The position numbers and the translations under genes are program-made. A stretch of 64,000 nt of DNA from UMGS172 sp045636945 (lineage in GTDB: Bacteria > Bacillota > Clostridia > Oscillospirales > Acutalibacteraceae): the NCBI GenBank assembly GCA_045636945.1, contig JAZTYO010000035.1, forward strand, positions 1 through 64,000. The letters run 5' to 3'. Under the pieces are notes generated by a model. It worked only from the letters and a program-made list of their open reading frames with translations, had not been told where the DNA came from and ran no database searches. Positions 15,970 to 24,203 of the stretch are shown here, piece after piece. Each line of letters opens with the position of its first letter. The stretch's first letter is position 1.

Positions 15970-16893
15970 ATGGCATTAGACAGTATTCAGAAACAGTTGT
16001 TGGAGCAGGTTGCCGATTTGCACGACGTACCGAGTGGTGCATATAACATCCGTGCCAACGGTGAAAGTGCCGACCGCAAGACGACCGCCAACATTGATAT
16101 AGTAACCAAGACCGACAAACCTGGTATTGATATCATCATCAAGCCCGGTACCAAGAGGGAAAGTGTGCATATCCCTGTGCTTTTGTCCGAGGCAGGAATC
16201 CGCGAGACCGTTTATAATGATTTTTATATTGGTGAGGATGCTGATGTTGTTATCGTTGCAGGTTGCGGAATTCATAATGACGGTGACGCAACAACCGAGC
16301 ATAGCGGTATCCATACCTTCTACGTCGGCAAAAATGCAAAACTCAAATACGTTGAAAAGCACTACGGCTCGGGTGACGGCAACGGTGAGCGTTTGATGAA
16401 TCCTACTACCGTTGTAAACGTCGATGAAGGCGGATACGTCGAAATGGAAACGGTACAGATTAAGGGCGTTGACTCGACCTACCGTACCACTACCGCAGTT
16501 TTGAAAGACAAGGCAACCCTTATTATCGGCGAGAAGATTATGACCCACGGTAATCAGTCGGCCACAACCGATTTCTCGGTTGATATGGACGGTGAAGACT
16601 GTGCAGCACACGTTGTTTCGCGTTCGGTTGCCAAGGACAACTCGCGTCAGTTGTTTATTTCCAACATTAACGGCAACAACCGTTGCAACGGCCACACCGA
16701 GTGTGATGCTATCGTTATGGACGATGCAAAGGTTGGTGCAGTGCCCAAGGTAAACGCAAACCACATTGATGCAAGCCTTATTCACGAGGCTGCAATCGGT
16801 AAGATTGCAGGTGAACAGCTTATCAAGTTGATGACCCTTGGACTTACCGAGGCTGAGGCTGAGGAACAGATTGTTAATGGATTTTTGAGATAA
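15970..16893 (+). CDS. sufB: Fe-S scaffold, SufB/SufD family, short SmsB type
   Basis: 307 residues, well short of E. coli SufB (about 495) and SufD (about 423). The core is the repetitive beta-helix of the SufBD family, and the conserved tail is ANHIDASLIHEAAIGKIAGE. It also holds a Cys at NRCNGHTECDAIVM, in the region that carries functional Cys/His/Glu in SufB. It should be the scaffold for cluster assembly with the ATPase encoded 15 bp upstream. The lack of the N-terminal SufB extension fits SmsB of minimal systems. Confidence 0.9.
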   Translation: MALDSIQKQLLEQVADLHDVPSGAYNIRANGESADRKTTANIDIVTKTDKPGIDIIIKPGTKRESVHIPVLLSEAGIRETVYNDFYIGEDADVVIVAGCGIHNDGDATTEHSGIHTFYVGKNAKLKYVEKHYGSGDGNGERLMNPTTVVNVDEGGYVEMETVQIKGVDSTYRTTTAVLKDKATLIIGEKIMTHGNQSATTDFSVDMDGEDCAAHVVSRSVAKDNSRQLFISNINGNNRCNGHTECDAIVMDDAKVGAVPKVNANHIDASLIHEAAIGKIAGEQLIKLMTLGLTEAEAEEQIVNGFLR

Positions 16894-16907
16894 TATTTTC
16901 AAATAAA

Positions 16908-16944
16908 GAAGCAACCGCAGTTACCATAAAATGCGGTTGCTTTT
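16908..16944. terminator. Bidirectional terminator
   Basis: Perfect 11-bp arms AAGCAACCGCA / TGCGGTTGCTT followed by TTTT, between smsB and the convergent acetyltransferase gene. Confidence 0.9.
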
Positions 16945-16949
16945 AACTT

Positions 16950-17420
16950 TTAAATAATCTTTTCCATTCCGATTTTTTGAGGTGTTAAACCTAGATTTTC
17001 GTAAAACTTTAATGCACTGTGATTGCACGACCACACATTGAGCGTTACATTATAACAGCCTGAGCTTTTTGCGAATTCCAATACAAATTCGTAAAGTGCT
17101 GTGCCGATATGCAAACCGCGTTTGGTTTCATCAACGCAAAGGTCGTCGATATAAAGCGTTTTAATATCGGTTAAAATATTGTTGTTTACGTGCTGTTGGA
17201 AAACGCAGAAGGCATATCCCAAAACCTCGCTGCCATTTACGGCTACAAATATCGGACGGCTGTCGTCGGCAATGATCAAGCCCAATTCAGCATCGGTATA
17301 CTTTTTCGTGTCACCTTTAAAAATATCGGGTCGGCCTTTATGGTGAACCTCTAATACCTGACACAAAAGCTCGTTTATTTTAGGTATATCGTTATTTGTA
17401 GCACGGCGGATGAATAACAT
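16950..17420 (-). CDS. GNAT family N-acetyltransferase
   Basis: 156 residues with a full GNAT fold: MLFIRRATNNDIPKINELL at the N terminus, LYIDDLCVDETKRGLHIGTA as motif A (acetyl-CoA pyrophosphate loop R-G-x-x-I-G-x-A) and NHSALKFYENLGL as motif B. It transfers an acetyl group from acetyl-CoA to an unknown amine. An AGGAG ribosome site precedes ATG 17420. Monocistronic. Confidence 0.9.
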   Translation of the reverse strand: MLFIRRATNNDIPKINELLCQVLEVHHKGRPDIFKGDTKKYTDAELGLIIADDSRPIFVAVNGSEVLGYAFCVFQQHVNNNILTDIKTLYIDDLCVDETKRGLHIGTALYEFVLEFAKSSGCYNVTLNVWSCNHSALKFYENLGLTPQKIGMEKII

Positions 17421-17446
17421 AAAGTAGGCTCCTGTCGGAATAAATT

Positions 17447-17495
17447 GTAGGGGTCATTCACGAATGACCCACGGGCGATTCGTGAATCGCCCTAC
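17447..17495. repeat. GTAGGG...CCCTAC double-hairpin repeat, copy 2
   Basis: 49 bp. Two adjacent near-perfect stem-loops, GGGTCATTC-AC-GAATGACCC and GGGCGATTC-GT-GAATCGCCC, enclosed by GTAG and CTAC. This is the clearest copy of the family. Confidence 0.85.
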
Positions 17496-17600
17496 ATCAT
17501 AGACACATTATAATTTATCTAAAAAACATTTTCAATAAATTTTTTAAAATTATATATACATTAATAAAGGGTAAAATAATATCACAAAAGAGGTGATATT

Positions 17601-17774
17601 ATGATACCCGTTGAAAACGAAAACAAGCAGTATGACCCGAGAGAAAGTCAGTATTTCCAAGGTTTGCCCAAATTTGTCCAGGAATCCATCCTGCAGGCAG
17701 GAAGCAGTATTTCAAGTGACGAGGAGCTCAGGGCAACGGCAGAACAGCTTATCTACCGCGACAATTACCAATAA
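17601..17774 (+). CDS. Small protein of unknown function, 57 residues
   Basis: Begins MIPVENENKQYDPRESQYFQ and continues GLPKFVQESILQAGSSISSD. AGAGGTG lies before ATG 17601 and a terminator follows directly, which supports a real gene. It is acidic and probably helical, without cysteines, signal peptide or membrane segment. I have an impression of similar small Clostridia proteins sharing the LPKFVQExI pattern, but no function is known to me. Confidence 0.65.
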   Translation: MIPVENENKQYDPRESQYFQGLPKFVQESILQAGSSISSDEELRATAEQLIYRDNYQ

Positions 17775-17783
17775 AAAAGAAAA

Positions 17784-17812
17784 AAGAGAACAACCTTACG
17801 GCTTGTTCTCTT
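17784..17812. terminator. Terminator after the 57-residue protein gene
   Basis: Arms AAGAGAACAA and TTGTTCTCTT followed by ACTTTTCTT. It lies 28 bp from the convergent rpmB end and may act on both strands. Confidence 0.85.
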
Positions 17813-17840
17813 ACTTTTCTTACATTGTAGTGTATCAATC

Positions 17841-18029
17841 TCAGATAGCACGGGTAACCTTACCGGAACGGAGGCAACGGGTGCAGGCGTAAATCCTACA
17901 AGGAGTGCCGTTTACGAGAGCCTTAACGCGCTTTACGTTGGGCTTCCAGGTTCTGTTGGTTCTTCTGTGTGAGTGAGATACCTTGATACCGAATGTGATT
18001 TCTTTGCTGCAGATGTCACACTTTGCCAT
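17841..18029 (-). CDS. rpmB: 50S ribosomal protein L28
   Basis: 62 residues, typical bL28: MAKCDICSKEITFG at the N terminus and ACTRCLRSGKVTRAI at the end. Two CxxC pairs (C4/C7 and C49/C52) make this the zinc-binding form. Such forms are often paired with zinc-free paralogues under zinc limitation; none is in this window. A strong GGAGG precedes the ATG. Confidence 0.97.
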   Translation of the reverse strand: MAKCDICSKEITFGIKVSHSHRRTNRTWKPNVKRVKALVNGTPCRIYACTRCLRSGKVTRAI

Positions 18030-18073
18030 GAGTCTGCACCTCCTTTAAATAGTTACATACAATCGCGAGTAAT

Positions 18074-18102
18074 ATAATAACAGAAAGTTTCCTATTTTGC
18101 AA
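18074..18102 (-). promoter_or_regulatory. Promoter of rpmB
   Basis: Minus strand: TTGCAA (18102-18097), 17-bp spacer, TATTAT (18079-18074). Confidence 0.7.
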
Positions 18103-18178
18103 GCATTATTTTCAAGTTTTCCAATTTTTTTTCAAATTTGGCATTTTTACTAATATTTTCAAAATTTTGAGGTAATTG

Positions 18179-18207
18179 TTGCATTTTTTTAAAAAGTGGT
18201 GTATAAT
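18179..18207 (+). promoter_or_regulatory. Promoter of the HAD phosphatase gene
   Basis: TTGCAT (18179-18184), 17-bp spacer, perfect TATAAT (18202-18207), 41 bp before the start codon; divergent from the rpmB promoter. Confidence 0.75.
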
Positions 18208-18248
18208 ATAACGAAAAAGCATTGAAAATGTGTTGGGAATGGTGAGCA

Positions 18249-18899
18249 ATGTCCAAAAAAGCCGTTATTTTTGATCTTGACGGTACTTTACTTAATACAT
18301 ACGAAGATTTGGCCAATGCCGTAAACTATGCATTACAACAAAACGGATTGCCCACACATCCTGCAGAAAAATATAAATTATTTGCCGGAAACGGTACCGA
18401 TATGATGATTACCCGTGCGTTGCCCGAGGATAAACGCAACGAGGAAACACTCAAAAACATTAGAGAGCTTTATTTTGAGTATTACAATGCTCATTCGGGG
18501 GAGTGCACACGTCCTTATGACGGAATTGTTGACCTTCTCAATGAACTAAAGAGCAGGGGAATGAAGCTTGCGGTCGTTTCCAACAAGATAGATTTTATGA
18601 CACGCGCCGTAGTAAAGGAATATTTCGGCGACGGTATGTTTGATTTTGTCACGGGTCAATGTGACGGTATTATACCAAAGCCTGACCCTTCGATGGTATA
18701 TAAGGTATTGGCACAGTTTGGAGTCACCTCAAACGAGTGTGTTTTTGTGGGTGACAGCGGTGTTGATGCCGAAACGGGCAAGAATGCCGATATGTTTACT
18801 GTTGGTGTTTTGTGGGGCTTCCGTGATAAAAAGGAACTTTTGGAGTGCGGTGCTTCTACCGTCATCGAAAAGGCTGAAGAGTTGTTAAACTACGTATAA
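18249..18899 (+). CDS. HAD-family phosphatase, phosphoglycolate phosphatase-like
   Basis: 216 residues. HAD motif I is FDLDGTLLNT with the nucleophile and acid Asp pair, motif II is AVVSNK, motif III is PKPDP and motif IV is VFVGDSGVDAETGKNAD. The helical cap between motifs I and II is the C1 type of Gph/PgmB enzymes. It probably dephosphorylates phosphoglycolate or a small sugar phosphate. Substrate assignment within this family is unreliable. Confidence 0.88.
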   Translation: MSKKAVIFDLDGTLLNTYEDLANAVNYALQQNGLPTHPAEKYKLFAGNGTDMMITRALPEDKRNEETLKNIRELYFEYYNAHSGECTRPYDGIVDLLNELKSRGMKLAVVSNKIDFMTRAVVKEYFGDGMFDFVTGQCDGIIPKPDPSMVYKVLAQFGVTSNECVFVGDSGVDAETGKNADMFTVGVLWGFRDKKELLECGASTVIEKAEELLNYV

Positions 18900-18937
18900 A
18901 ATATACTATTTCTAAGTGATGAAAGGATAATGATTTT

Positions 18938-19417
18938 ATGAAGCGTAGCGATTATCTTGGTTGGGACGAATATTTTATGGGTATTGCCTTGCTGTCCTCA
19001 CAGCGAAGCAAGGACCCCAACACGCAGGTTGGTGCCTGTATTGTCAATGCCGAAAACCGTATTATGGCGGTTGGTTATAACGGTATGCCTTACGGCTGTG
19101 ACGATGACGAGTATCCTTGGGATAGAGAAGGCGATGCTTTAAATAGCAAGTATATGTTCGTTTGCCATGCCGAGCTTAATGCAATTCTGAACTTTAACGG
19201 TGGCTCTATGAAGGGCTTTCGCCTTTACACAACACTTTTCCCTTGTAATGAGTGTGCCAAGGCCATTATCCAGAAGGGCATTGCCGAGGTTATATATCTT
19301 TCCGATAAGTATGCCGATGCCGAAATGACCAAAGCAGCTAAAATGATGTTCAAGTCGGCAGGTGTTGTTTGCCGTGAGTATGAGCAGACTATGAAAACTG
19401 CAGAATTAATGCTGTAA
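18938..19417 (+). CDS. Deoxycytidylate (dCMP) deaminase
   Basis: 159 residues. Cytidine-deaminase-fold zinc site: H77-A-E79 (catalytic Glu) and P102-C-N-E-C106. The N-terminal RSKDPNTQVGACIVN and the GYNGMPYGCDDDEYPWDRE loop are characteristic of ComEB/dCMP deaminases. The reaction is dCMP to dUMP, feeding thymidylate synthesis. It follows the phosphatase gene by 38 bp in the same direction and may share its promoter. Confidence 0.92.
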   Translation: MKRSDYLGWDEYFMGIALLSSQRSKDPNTQVGACIVNAENRIMAVGYNGMPYGCDDDEYPWDREGDALNSKYMFVCHAELNAILNFNGGSMKGFRLYTTLFPCNECAKAIIQKGIAEVIYLSDKYADAEMTKAAKMMFKSAGVVCREYEQTMKTAELML

Positions 19418-19441
19418 TTATAATTGACGTTATAGATTTTC

Positions 19442-19470
19442 AGAGGGTGGCATTTGCCATCCTCTTTTTC
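19442..19470 (+). terminator. Rho-independent terminator
   Basis: Arms AGAGGGTGGCA / TGCCATCCTCT (one G-T pair) with a 2-nt loop and a long T run. Confidence 0.9.
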
Positions 19471-19505
19471 TTTTATATAAATTTGTAAATTTTCTTTAAG
19501 ACCCC

Positions 19506-19534
19506 TTGAAGATTATGTATATATATTATATAAT
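19506..19534 (+). promoter_or_regulatory. Promoter of the mreBCD-mrdA operon
   Basis: TTGAAG (19506-19511), 17-bp spacer, TATAAT (19529-19534) in a very A+T-rich stretch. Other -10-like hexamers follow, so the exact start is uncertain. The leader is about 90 nt. Confidence 0.6.
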
Positions 19535-19628
19535 ATATACTGTATAATTGCATTTAGTGTTGGGATTGCACGTTTTGGCGGTTATTGGCTTTGTTTTTGA
19601 GTAAAACTTCATTTTTTGGAGGGTGTTT

Positions 19629-20648
19629 ATGTTTACAAGAGATATTTTTATCGACCTCGGAACCGACAATACCCGTGTTGGTATTAAGGGAAAGGGTATC
19701 GTTATGCGAGAACCGTCGGTTGTAGCATACGATGTGCGAAATGACCGAGTTGTTGCAGTTGGTGCTGCCGCAAAGGAAATGATCGGCCGAACTCCCGGTT
19801 CTATTGTTGCTGTAAAGCCTATCAAGGGCGGTGTTATTGCCGACTTTGACGTTACAGAGGCTATGCTCCGTAAATTTATAAAATCCGCACTTCGCGGCTC
19901 GTTGTTCTCTCGTTGCCGTGTTATGCTTTGCGTACCTTCGGGCGTAACCGAGGTTGAAAGCCGTGCTATTTTCGATGCCGCAAGCCATGCAGGTGCATCC
20001 GAGGTCGACCTTATAGAGGTGCCTTTGGCTGCTGCTATAGGTGCCGACGTTGAGGTTAATCAGTCTTCGGGAAGTATGGTCGTTGATATTGGTGGCGGTA
20101 CTACCGAGGTCGCAGTTATCGCGTTGGGCGATATTGTTACCTCGCAGTCGACCAAGGCGGCAGGTGACAGTCTTGATGAGGCCATCATCAACTTCGTCCG
20201 TAAAAAGCACAATCTTCTTATCGGTGACCGTACTGCAGAGCAGATTAAGATCGGTATCGGATCGGCTATGGAGTACGAGAATGAGGAATCGGTCGAGGTT
20301 AAGGGACGTAACCTTGTCGACGGTCTGCCCAAAAACGTTGTTGTTACTGCGGAGGAGGTACGCGAAGCAGTATCCGACCAGCTTTATCAGATAATCGACA
20401 CTATTCGTTACACATTTGAAAAGACTCCACCTGAGCTTGCTGCCGATATTATTGATAAAGGTATCGTGCTTACAGGTGGCGGCGCTAACCTTCGTAATAT
20501 TGATAAGCTTATCGCTACCGAAACGGGTATGAACGTTACCGTTGCTAAGAACCCTGAGGACTGTGTTGCTCTCGGTATCGGCAAAAAGATAGAATCAAAT
20601 CTTACTTTTGACACTTATGTGTTTAAAAGAGGTAAAAGATACAGATAA
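19629..20648 (+). CDS. mreB: Rod-shape actin homologue MreB
   Basis: 339 residues, full length. Actin-fold phosphate-1 motif is DLGTDNTRVGIKGKG, phosphate-2 motif VVDIGGGTTEVAV and adenosine motif GIVLTGGGANLRNID. It polymerises beneath the membrane and guides lateral wall synthesis by the RodA-PBP2 complex; mreC, mreD and mrdA follow directly. ATG 19629 lies 6 nt after GGAGG. A GTG at 19623 is too close to the ribosome site. Confidence 0.96.
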   Translation: MFTRDIFIDLGTDNTRVGIKGKGIVMREPSVVAYDVRNDRVVAVGAAAKEMIGRTPGSIVAVKPIKGGVIADFDVTEAMLRKFIKSALRGSLFSRCRVMLCVPSGVTEVESRAIFDAASHAGASEVDLIEVPLAAAIGADVEVNQSSGSMVVDIGGGTTEVAVIALGDIVTSQSTKAAGDSLDEAIINFVRKKHNLLIGDRTAEQIKIGIGSAMEYENEESVEVKGRNLVDGLPKNVVVTAEEVREAVSDQLYQIIDTIRYTFEKTPPELAADIIDKGIVLTGGGANLRNIDKLIATETGMNVTVAKNPEDCVALGIGKKIESNLTFDTYVFKRGKRYR

Positions 20649-20669
20649 TTCATTTGGGGGACAGTTTAA

Positions 20670-21527
20670 ATGCGCTTTTTCTTGCGAAGCAGAAATTTTA
20701 AAATATTTGCGGCATCGCTGTCTGTGCTTATCGTGATCGTTATTGTAATCTCAATCTTCAGTCGGGTTTCTTCGCCGGTCAGCAGCTTCTTCGGAGCTAT
20801 TGCTACACCGGTGCAAAAGGCTTTCAGCAGTGTATCGGACTGGTTTGAAGGTGTTTTCAAATCAATGGACGACAATGAAGAGCTTATGGCCGAGATTGAC
20901 CGTCTGAAATCGGAAAATGCCGAGCTTTCTCAAAAGCTTACGGAATACGAGGAAACCGAGGCTCAGAACAAGCAGTATGAGCAGTATCTCGGTATTAAGG
21001 AAAAGAATCCCGAAATGCTTTTCCAATCGGCTACCATCGTGGCAAGAGATTATACCGATCCGTATAAAGGTTTTACCATAAACGTTGGTCAGCTTGACGG
21101 TGTTGCACTGCACGACCCTGTCATTACCGAGGCAGGTCTTGTAGGGTATATCAGTGAGATTGCACCGACCTATGCAAAGGTAACGACCGTTTTGAGTCCC
21201 GACCTTAAGGCAGGCGGTAAGGACAGCCGTACTCAGGACGAGGGTATTGTTTCGGGTAGGGCAGACCTGAGTGTCGATAACAGGTGCTATATTTACAATA
21301 TTCAACGTGAATGCACCGTGTCTATCGGTGACTATATCGTGACCTCGGGCGGAAGCGTTTTCCCAAAGGGTCTTATTGTCGGTAAGGTTCACGATATCAA
21401 ACAGCAAAGCAAAGATTCCTCGCTTTATGCCGAAATTGACACGGCAGTTGATTTTGACGATATAAAAGAGGTTATGGTCATAACCTACTTCTCGGGTCAG
21501 GGCTATGTCGGTCCAGAACAGGAGTAA
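20670..21527 (+). CDS. mreC: Rod-shape protein MreC
   Basis: 285 residues: short cytoplasmic start, one membrane helix (about 10-30), a coiled coil (about 70-105, with ELMAEIDRLKSENAELSQKL) and a periplasmic-type beta domain (INVGQLDGVALHDPVITEAG and later DYIVTSGGSVFPKGLIVGKV). MreC bridges MreB, MreD and PBP2 outside the membrane. It sits between mreB (21-bp gap) and mreD (3-bp gap). Confidence 0.95.
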   Translation: MRFFLRSRNFKIFAASLSVLIVIVIVISIFSRVSSPVSSFFGAIATPVQKAFSSVSDWFEGVFKSMDDNEELMAEIDRLKSENAELSQKLTEYEETEAQNKQYEQYLGIKEKNPEMLFQSATIVARDYTDPYKGFTINVGQLDGVALHDPVITEAGLVGYISEIAPTYAKVTTVLSPDLKAGGKDSRTQDEGIVSGRADLSVDNRCYIYNIQRECTVSIGDYIVTSGGSVFPKGLIVGKVHDIKQQSKDSSLYAEIDTAVDFDDIKEVMVITYFSGQGYVGPEQE

Positions 21528-21530
21528 GCT

Positions 21531-22052
21531 ATGACGTCGGCTAAACTAAGATATTTTATAAGCTTTTTTATATACATCATCATAGGTGTCTTGATTATAT
21601 TGCTTCAGTCAACCGGTATGATGACTCTACAGATTGGCACAGTTTCGACGGTTTTGATATTGCCGTTGACCTTATATGCAGGCTTTTATTTCGGTCAGTA
21701 TGCAGGTGCTGTGTTTGGACTGCTGATGGGTGCGTTGACCGATATCTTTTCGTCGGTGCTTATGTATAATACCGTGTTGCTGACCTTGGTTGGTTTCTTT
21801 GCAGGTGTTTTCATAACCTATCTGTTCAACCGCAATTTTGCGGCAGCCTCAGTTTTGGCTTGTGGCTCATCGGTGCTATATTTCTTTGCAAAATGGGTCA
21901 TTGTATATGCTTTCTCAGACCCTGCAACGATGTTTGTTCTGACACATTTTTCATTGCCTTCGTCGGTTTATACGGCAGTGTTTGGTGTGTTGATGTATTT
22001 TCCGCTTGATTTCTTTTTCAAAAAGATTCCCGTTAGCACTACACGTCAGTAG
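21531..22052 (+). CDS. mreD: Rod-shape protein MreD
   Basis: 173 residues, almost entirely hydrophobic, with about five or six helices. The inner motif YAGFYFGQYAGAVFGLLMGA and LTDIFSS match MreD. It is the integral membrane partner of MreC. Identity also rests on its position between mreC and mrdA. Confidence 0.92.
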   Translation: MTSAKLRYFISFFIYIIIGVLIILLQSTGMMTLQIGTVSTVLILPLTLYAGFYFGQYAGAVFGLLMGALTDIFSSVLMYNTVLLTLVGFFAGVFITYLFNRNFAAASVLACGSSVLYFFAKWVIVYAFSDPATMFVLTHFSLPSSVYTAVFGVLMYFPLDFFFKKIPVSTTRQ

Positions 22053-22082
22053 GTGACAATTTTTCAAAGGAGGTGACTACCC

Positions 22083-24071
22083 GTGCGTGTTAAACCTAAG
22101 CAAAATCCAAGAATTGTAGTTATGGTATCGCTGATGCTTGTTCTGTTTACAATTTTTGGCTTCAGAGCTGCTAACTTTCAGGTAGTCACAGCCGATGACT
22201 TCGCCTTAGAGAATGCCCATCTTACGGCAATCAAGACTAAAATCCCCGCAACAAGAGGGGAGATAGTCGATTGCTACGGTCGACCCATTGCCGTCAACCG
22301 CGACGGTTATTGCATTGTTTTCAACAGCGCATATATGAAAAAGGCTGATTATAACGATACTATTCTTGCATTGTCAAAGCTGTTGACGCAGTATAATTGC
22401 GAATGGACCGATAATCTGCCTATGACAAACGAAGCTCCGTATGATTTCACCGATGAAAAAGCTGCATTAAGGCTTAAATCAAAGCTGGAGCTTAACGATT
22501 ATGCTACGGCTGAAAACTGTTATGACGAGATGATTGAGCGCTATAGCCTTGAAACCTATAACGATGCGGACAAGCGTATCATTATGGGTGTTCGTTATTC
22601 TATGGAACGCGCCGATTTCTCGGTTTCCAATCCGTTTACCTTTTCCGAGGATATTCCCACTGAGCTTATGTTGACAGTTGCTGAATCTTTTACCCATATC
22701 AGGGGTATCGAGATTAACGTTGTTTCATACCGTAAATATATTGATTCACAGCTCGCACCCCATGCGATAGGTACAATCGGTAAGATAACTGCCGAGGAAT
22801 GGGAAACCTTAAAGGGCAAGGGTTACTCTTATAACGATTATGTCGGAAAAAGCGGCGTTGAAAAGGCTTTTGAGGAGTATCTCAAGGGTCAGGACGGTGA
22901 AATGACCTATTATTTCGATAAATCGGGTAATGTTGTCAAGACCGAAATCACCAAACAACCTGTGCAGGGTAATACGGTTTTTCTTACAATAGACTCCACC
23001 TTGCAAAAGGTTGCTCAGGATGCCTTGGCTGATAATATCAAGCTTTTGAACTCCAAAGGTCAAAGCATTACGGGTGGCTCGGTTGTAATCACCAACGTCA
23101 AGACGGGAGAGGTCTTGACTATGGCCAATTATCCGTCCTACGATTTGGAGAATTTAAGTGATTACCTTAGCGGTGACGTTGCTAATAATCCGTTGTTTGA
23201 CCGTTCTTTAAGGGGTACGTATCCTCCAGGCTCGGCGTTTAAGCCTATGGTTGCTGTAGCAGGTCTTTCCAAGGGTATTATGGAGCCGTATGACACAATA
23301 TTCTGTTCGCAGAAGTATAAATATTACGACGACTATCAGCCGTCGTGTATGCACTACCATAAGACAGTCAACGTATTTTCTGCCATTTCGCAGTCCTGCA
23401 ACTACTACTTTTTCGATATCGGTCGTCAGGTTGGCATAACCGACCTTAATACCTATGCTAAGAAAATGGGACTTGGTATTAAAACGGGTATAGAGCTTGG
23501 TGAGTCGGCAGGAATTCTTGCAGGTCCCGAACATTCCAAAGAAGTGGGTACTCAATGGTACGCAGGTATGACCTTGGCAGCCGCTATCGGACAGTCGGAC
23601 AATGCATTTACTCCGATTCAGCTTGCTAACTACACCGCAACCATTGCAAACGGCGGTACAAGATATAAAACAACCTTGTTAAAGACGGTCAGAACTGCAG
23701 GAACTAACGAGTCGGTATTCAAGATGACTCCCGAGATATACGATACCATCAACACTTCAGATGCTGTTATAACTGCCGTTAAGCAGGGTATGAAATCGGT
23801 TACTTCGGAGGGTACTGCAAGTGCTTACTTTGCCGATTATCCAATAAATATTGGCGGTAAAACCGGTACTGCACAGACTACGGGTCTCGATAACAGCGTT
23901 TTGATATTGTTCGCACCATATGAGGACCCCGAAATTGCTGTTTCAATAGTTGTTGAACACGGTGAAAAGAGTATTTCTACTGGTCCTGTTGCTAAGGCTA
24001 TTATGGACGAGTATTTCTTTGGCTCGAGCGACCCCGAGCAGGATGATAAGCCTAATCAGCTTTTGCCGTAA
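22083..24071 (+). CDS. mrdA: Penicillin-binding protein 2, elongasome transpeptidase
   Basis: 662 residues. One N-terminal helix (about 12-30), the PBP dimerisation region starting TRGEIVDCYGRPIAVN, and a transpeptidase domain. Catalytic S384-A-F-K387 sits in YPPGSAFKP, the SxN motif is in SQSCNYYF, and K593-T-G595 is in GGKTGTAQT. It cross-links peptidoglycan during cell elongation with RodA (here encoded at 36.2-37.4 kb). The start is GTG 22083, 9 nt after AAAGGAGGTG; there is no better ATG. Confidence 0.95.
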   Translation: MRVKPKQNPRIVVMVSLMLVLFTIFGFRAANFQVVTADDFALENAHLTAIKTKIPATRGEIVDCYGRPIAVNRDGYCIVFNSAYMKKADYNDTILALSKLLTQYNCEWTDNLPMTNEAPYDFTDEKAALRLKSKLELNDYATAENCYDEMIERYSLETYNDADKRIIMGVRYSMERADFSVSNPFTFSEDIPTELMLTVAESFTHIRGIEINVVSYRKYIDSQLAPHAIGTIGKITAEEWETLKGKGYSYNDYVGKSGVEKAFEEYLKGQDGEMTYYFDKSGNVVKTEITKQPVQGNTVFLTIDSTLQKVAQDALADNIKLLNSKGQSITGGSVVITNVKTGEVLTMANYPSYDLENLSDYLSGDVANNPLFDRSLRGTYPPGSAFKPMVAVAGLSKGIMEPYDTIFCSQKYKYYDDYQPSCMHYHKTVNVFSAISQSCNYYFFDIGRQVGITDLNTYAKKMGLGIKTGIELGESAGILAGPEHSKEVGTQWYAGMTLAAAIGQSDNAFTPIQLANYTATIANGGTRYKTTLLKTVRTAGTNESVFKMTPEIYDTINTSDAVITAVKQGMKSVTSEGTASAYFADYPINIGGKTGTAQTTGLDNSVLILFAPYEDPEIAVSIVVEHGEKSISTGPVAKAIMDEYFFGSSDPEQDDKPNQLLP

Positions 24072-24203
24072 GTTTGGTATCCCAAAAGTCTTAAAATACC
24101 TGAGTTTAAGCAAATCTTTTACTTTACAACATATAAAAAATATGATAATATATCATTAATTGGAATATTTTGTCGTTCCGATTGTAAGTGGGGGTGAAAA
24201 AAG

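Noticed and set aside
15976..16914. A 312-codon minus-strand frame across smsB
   Set aside because: Fully antisense to a well-recognised SufB-family gene; low-complexity Cys/Asn/Val-rich translation with no family resemblance.
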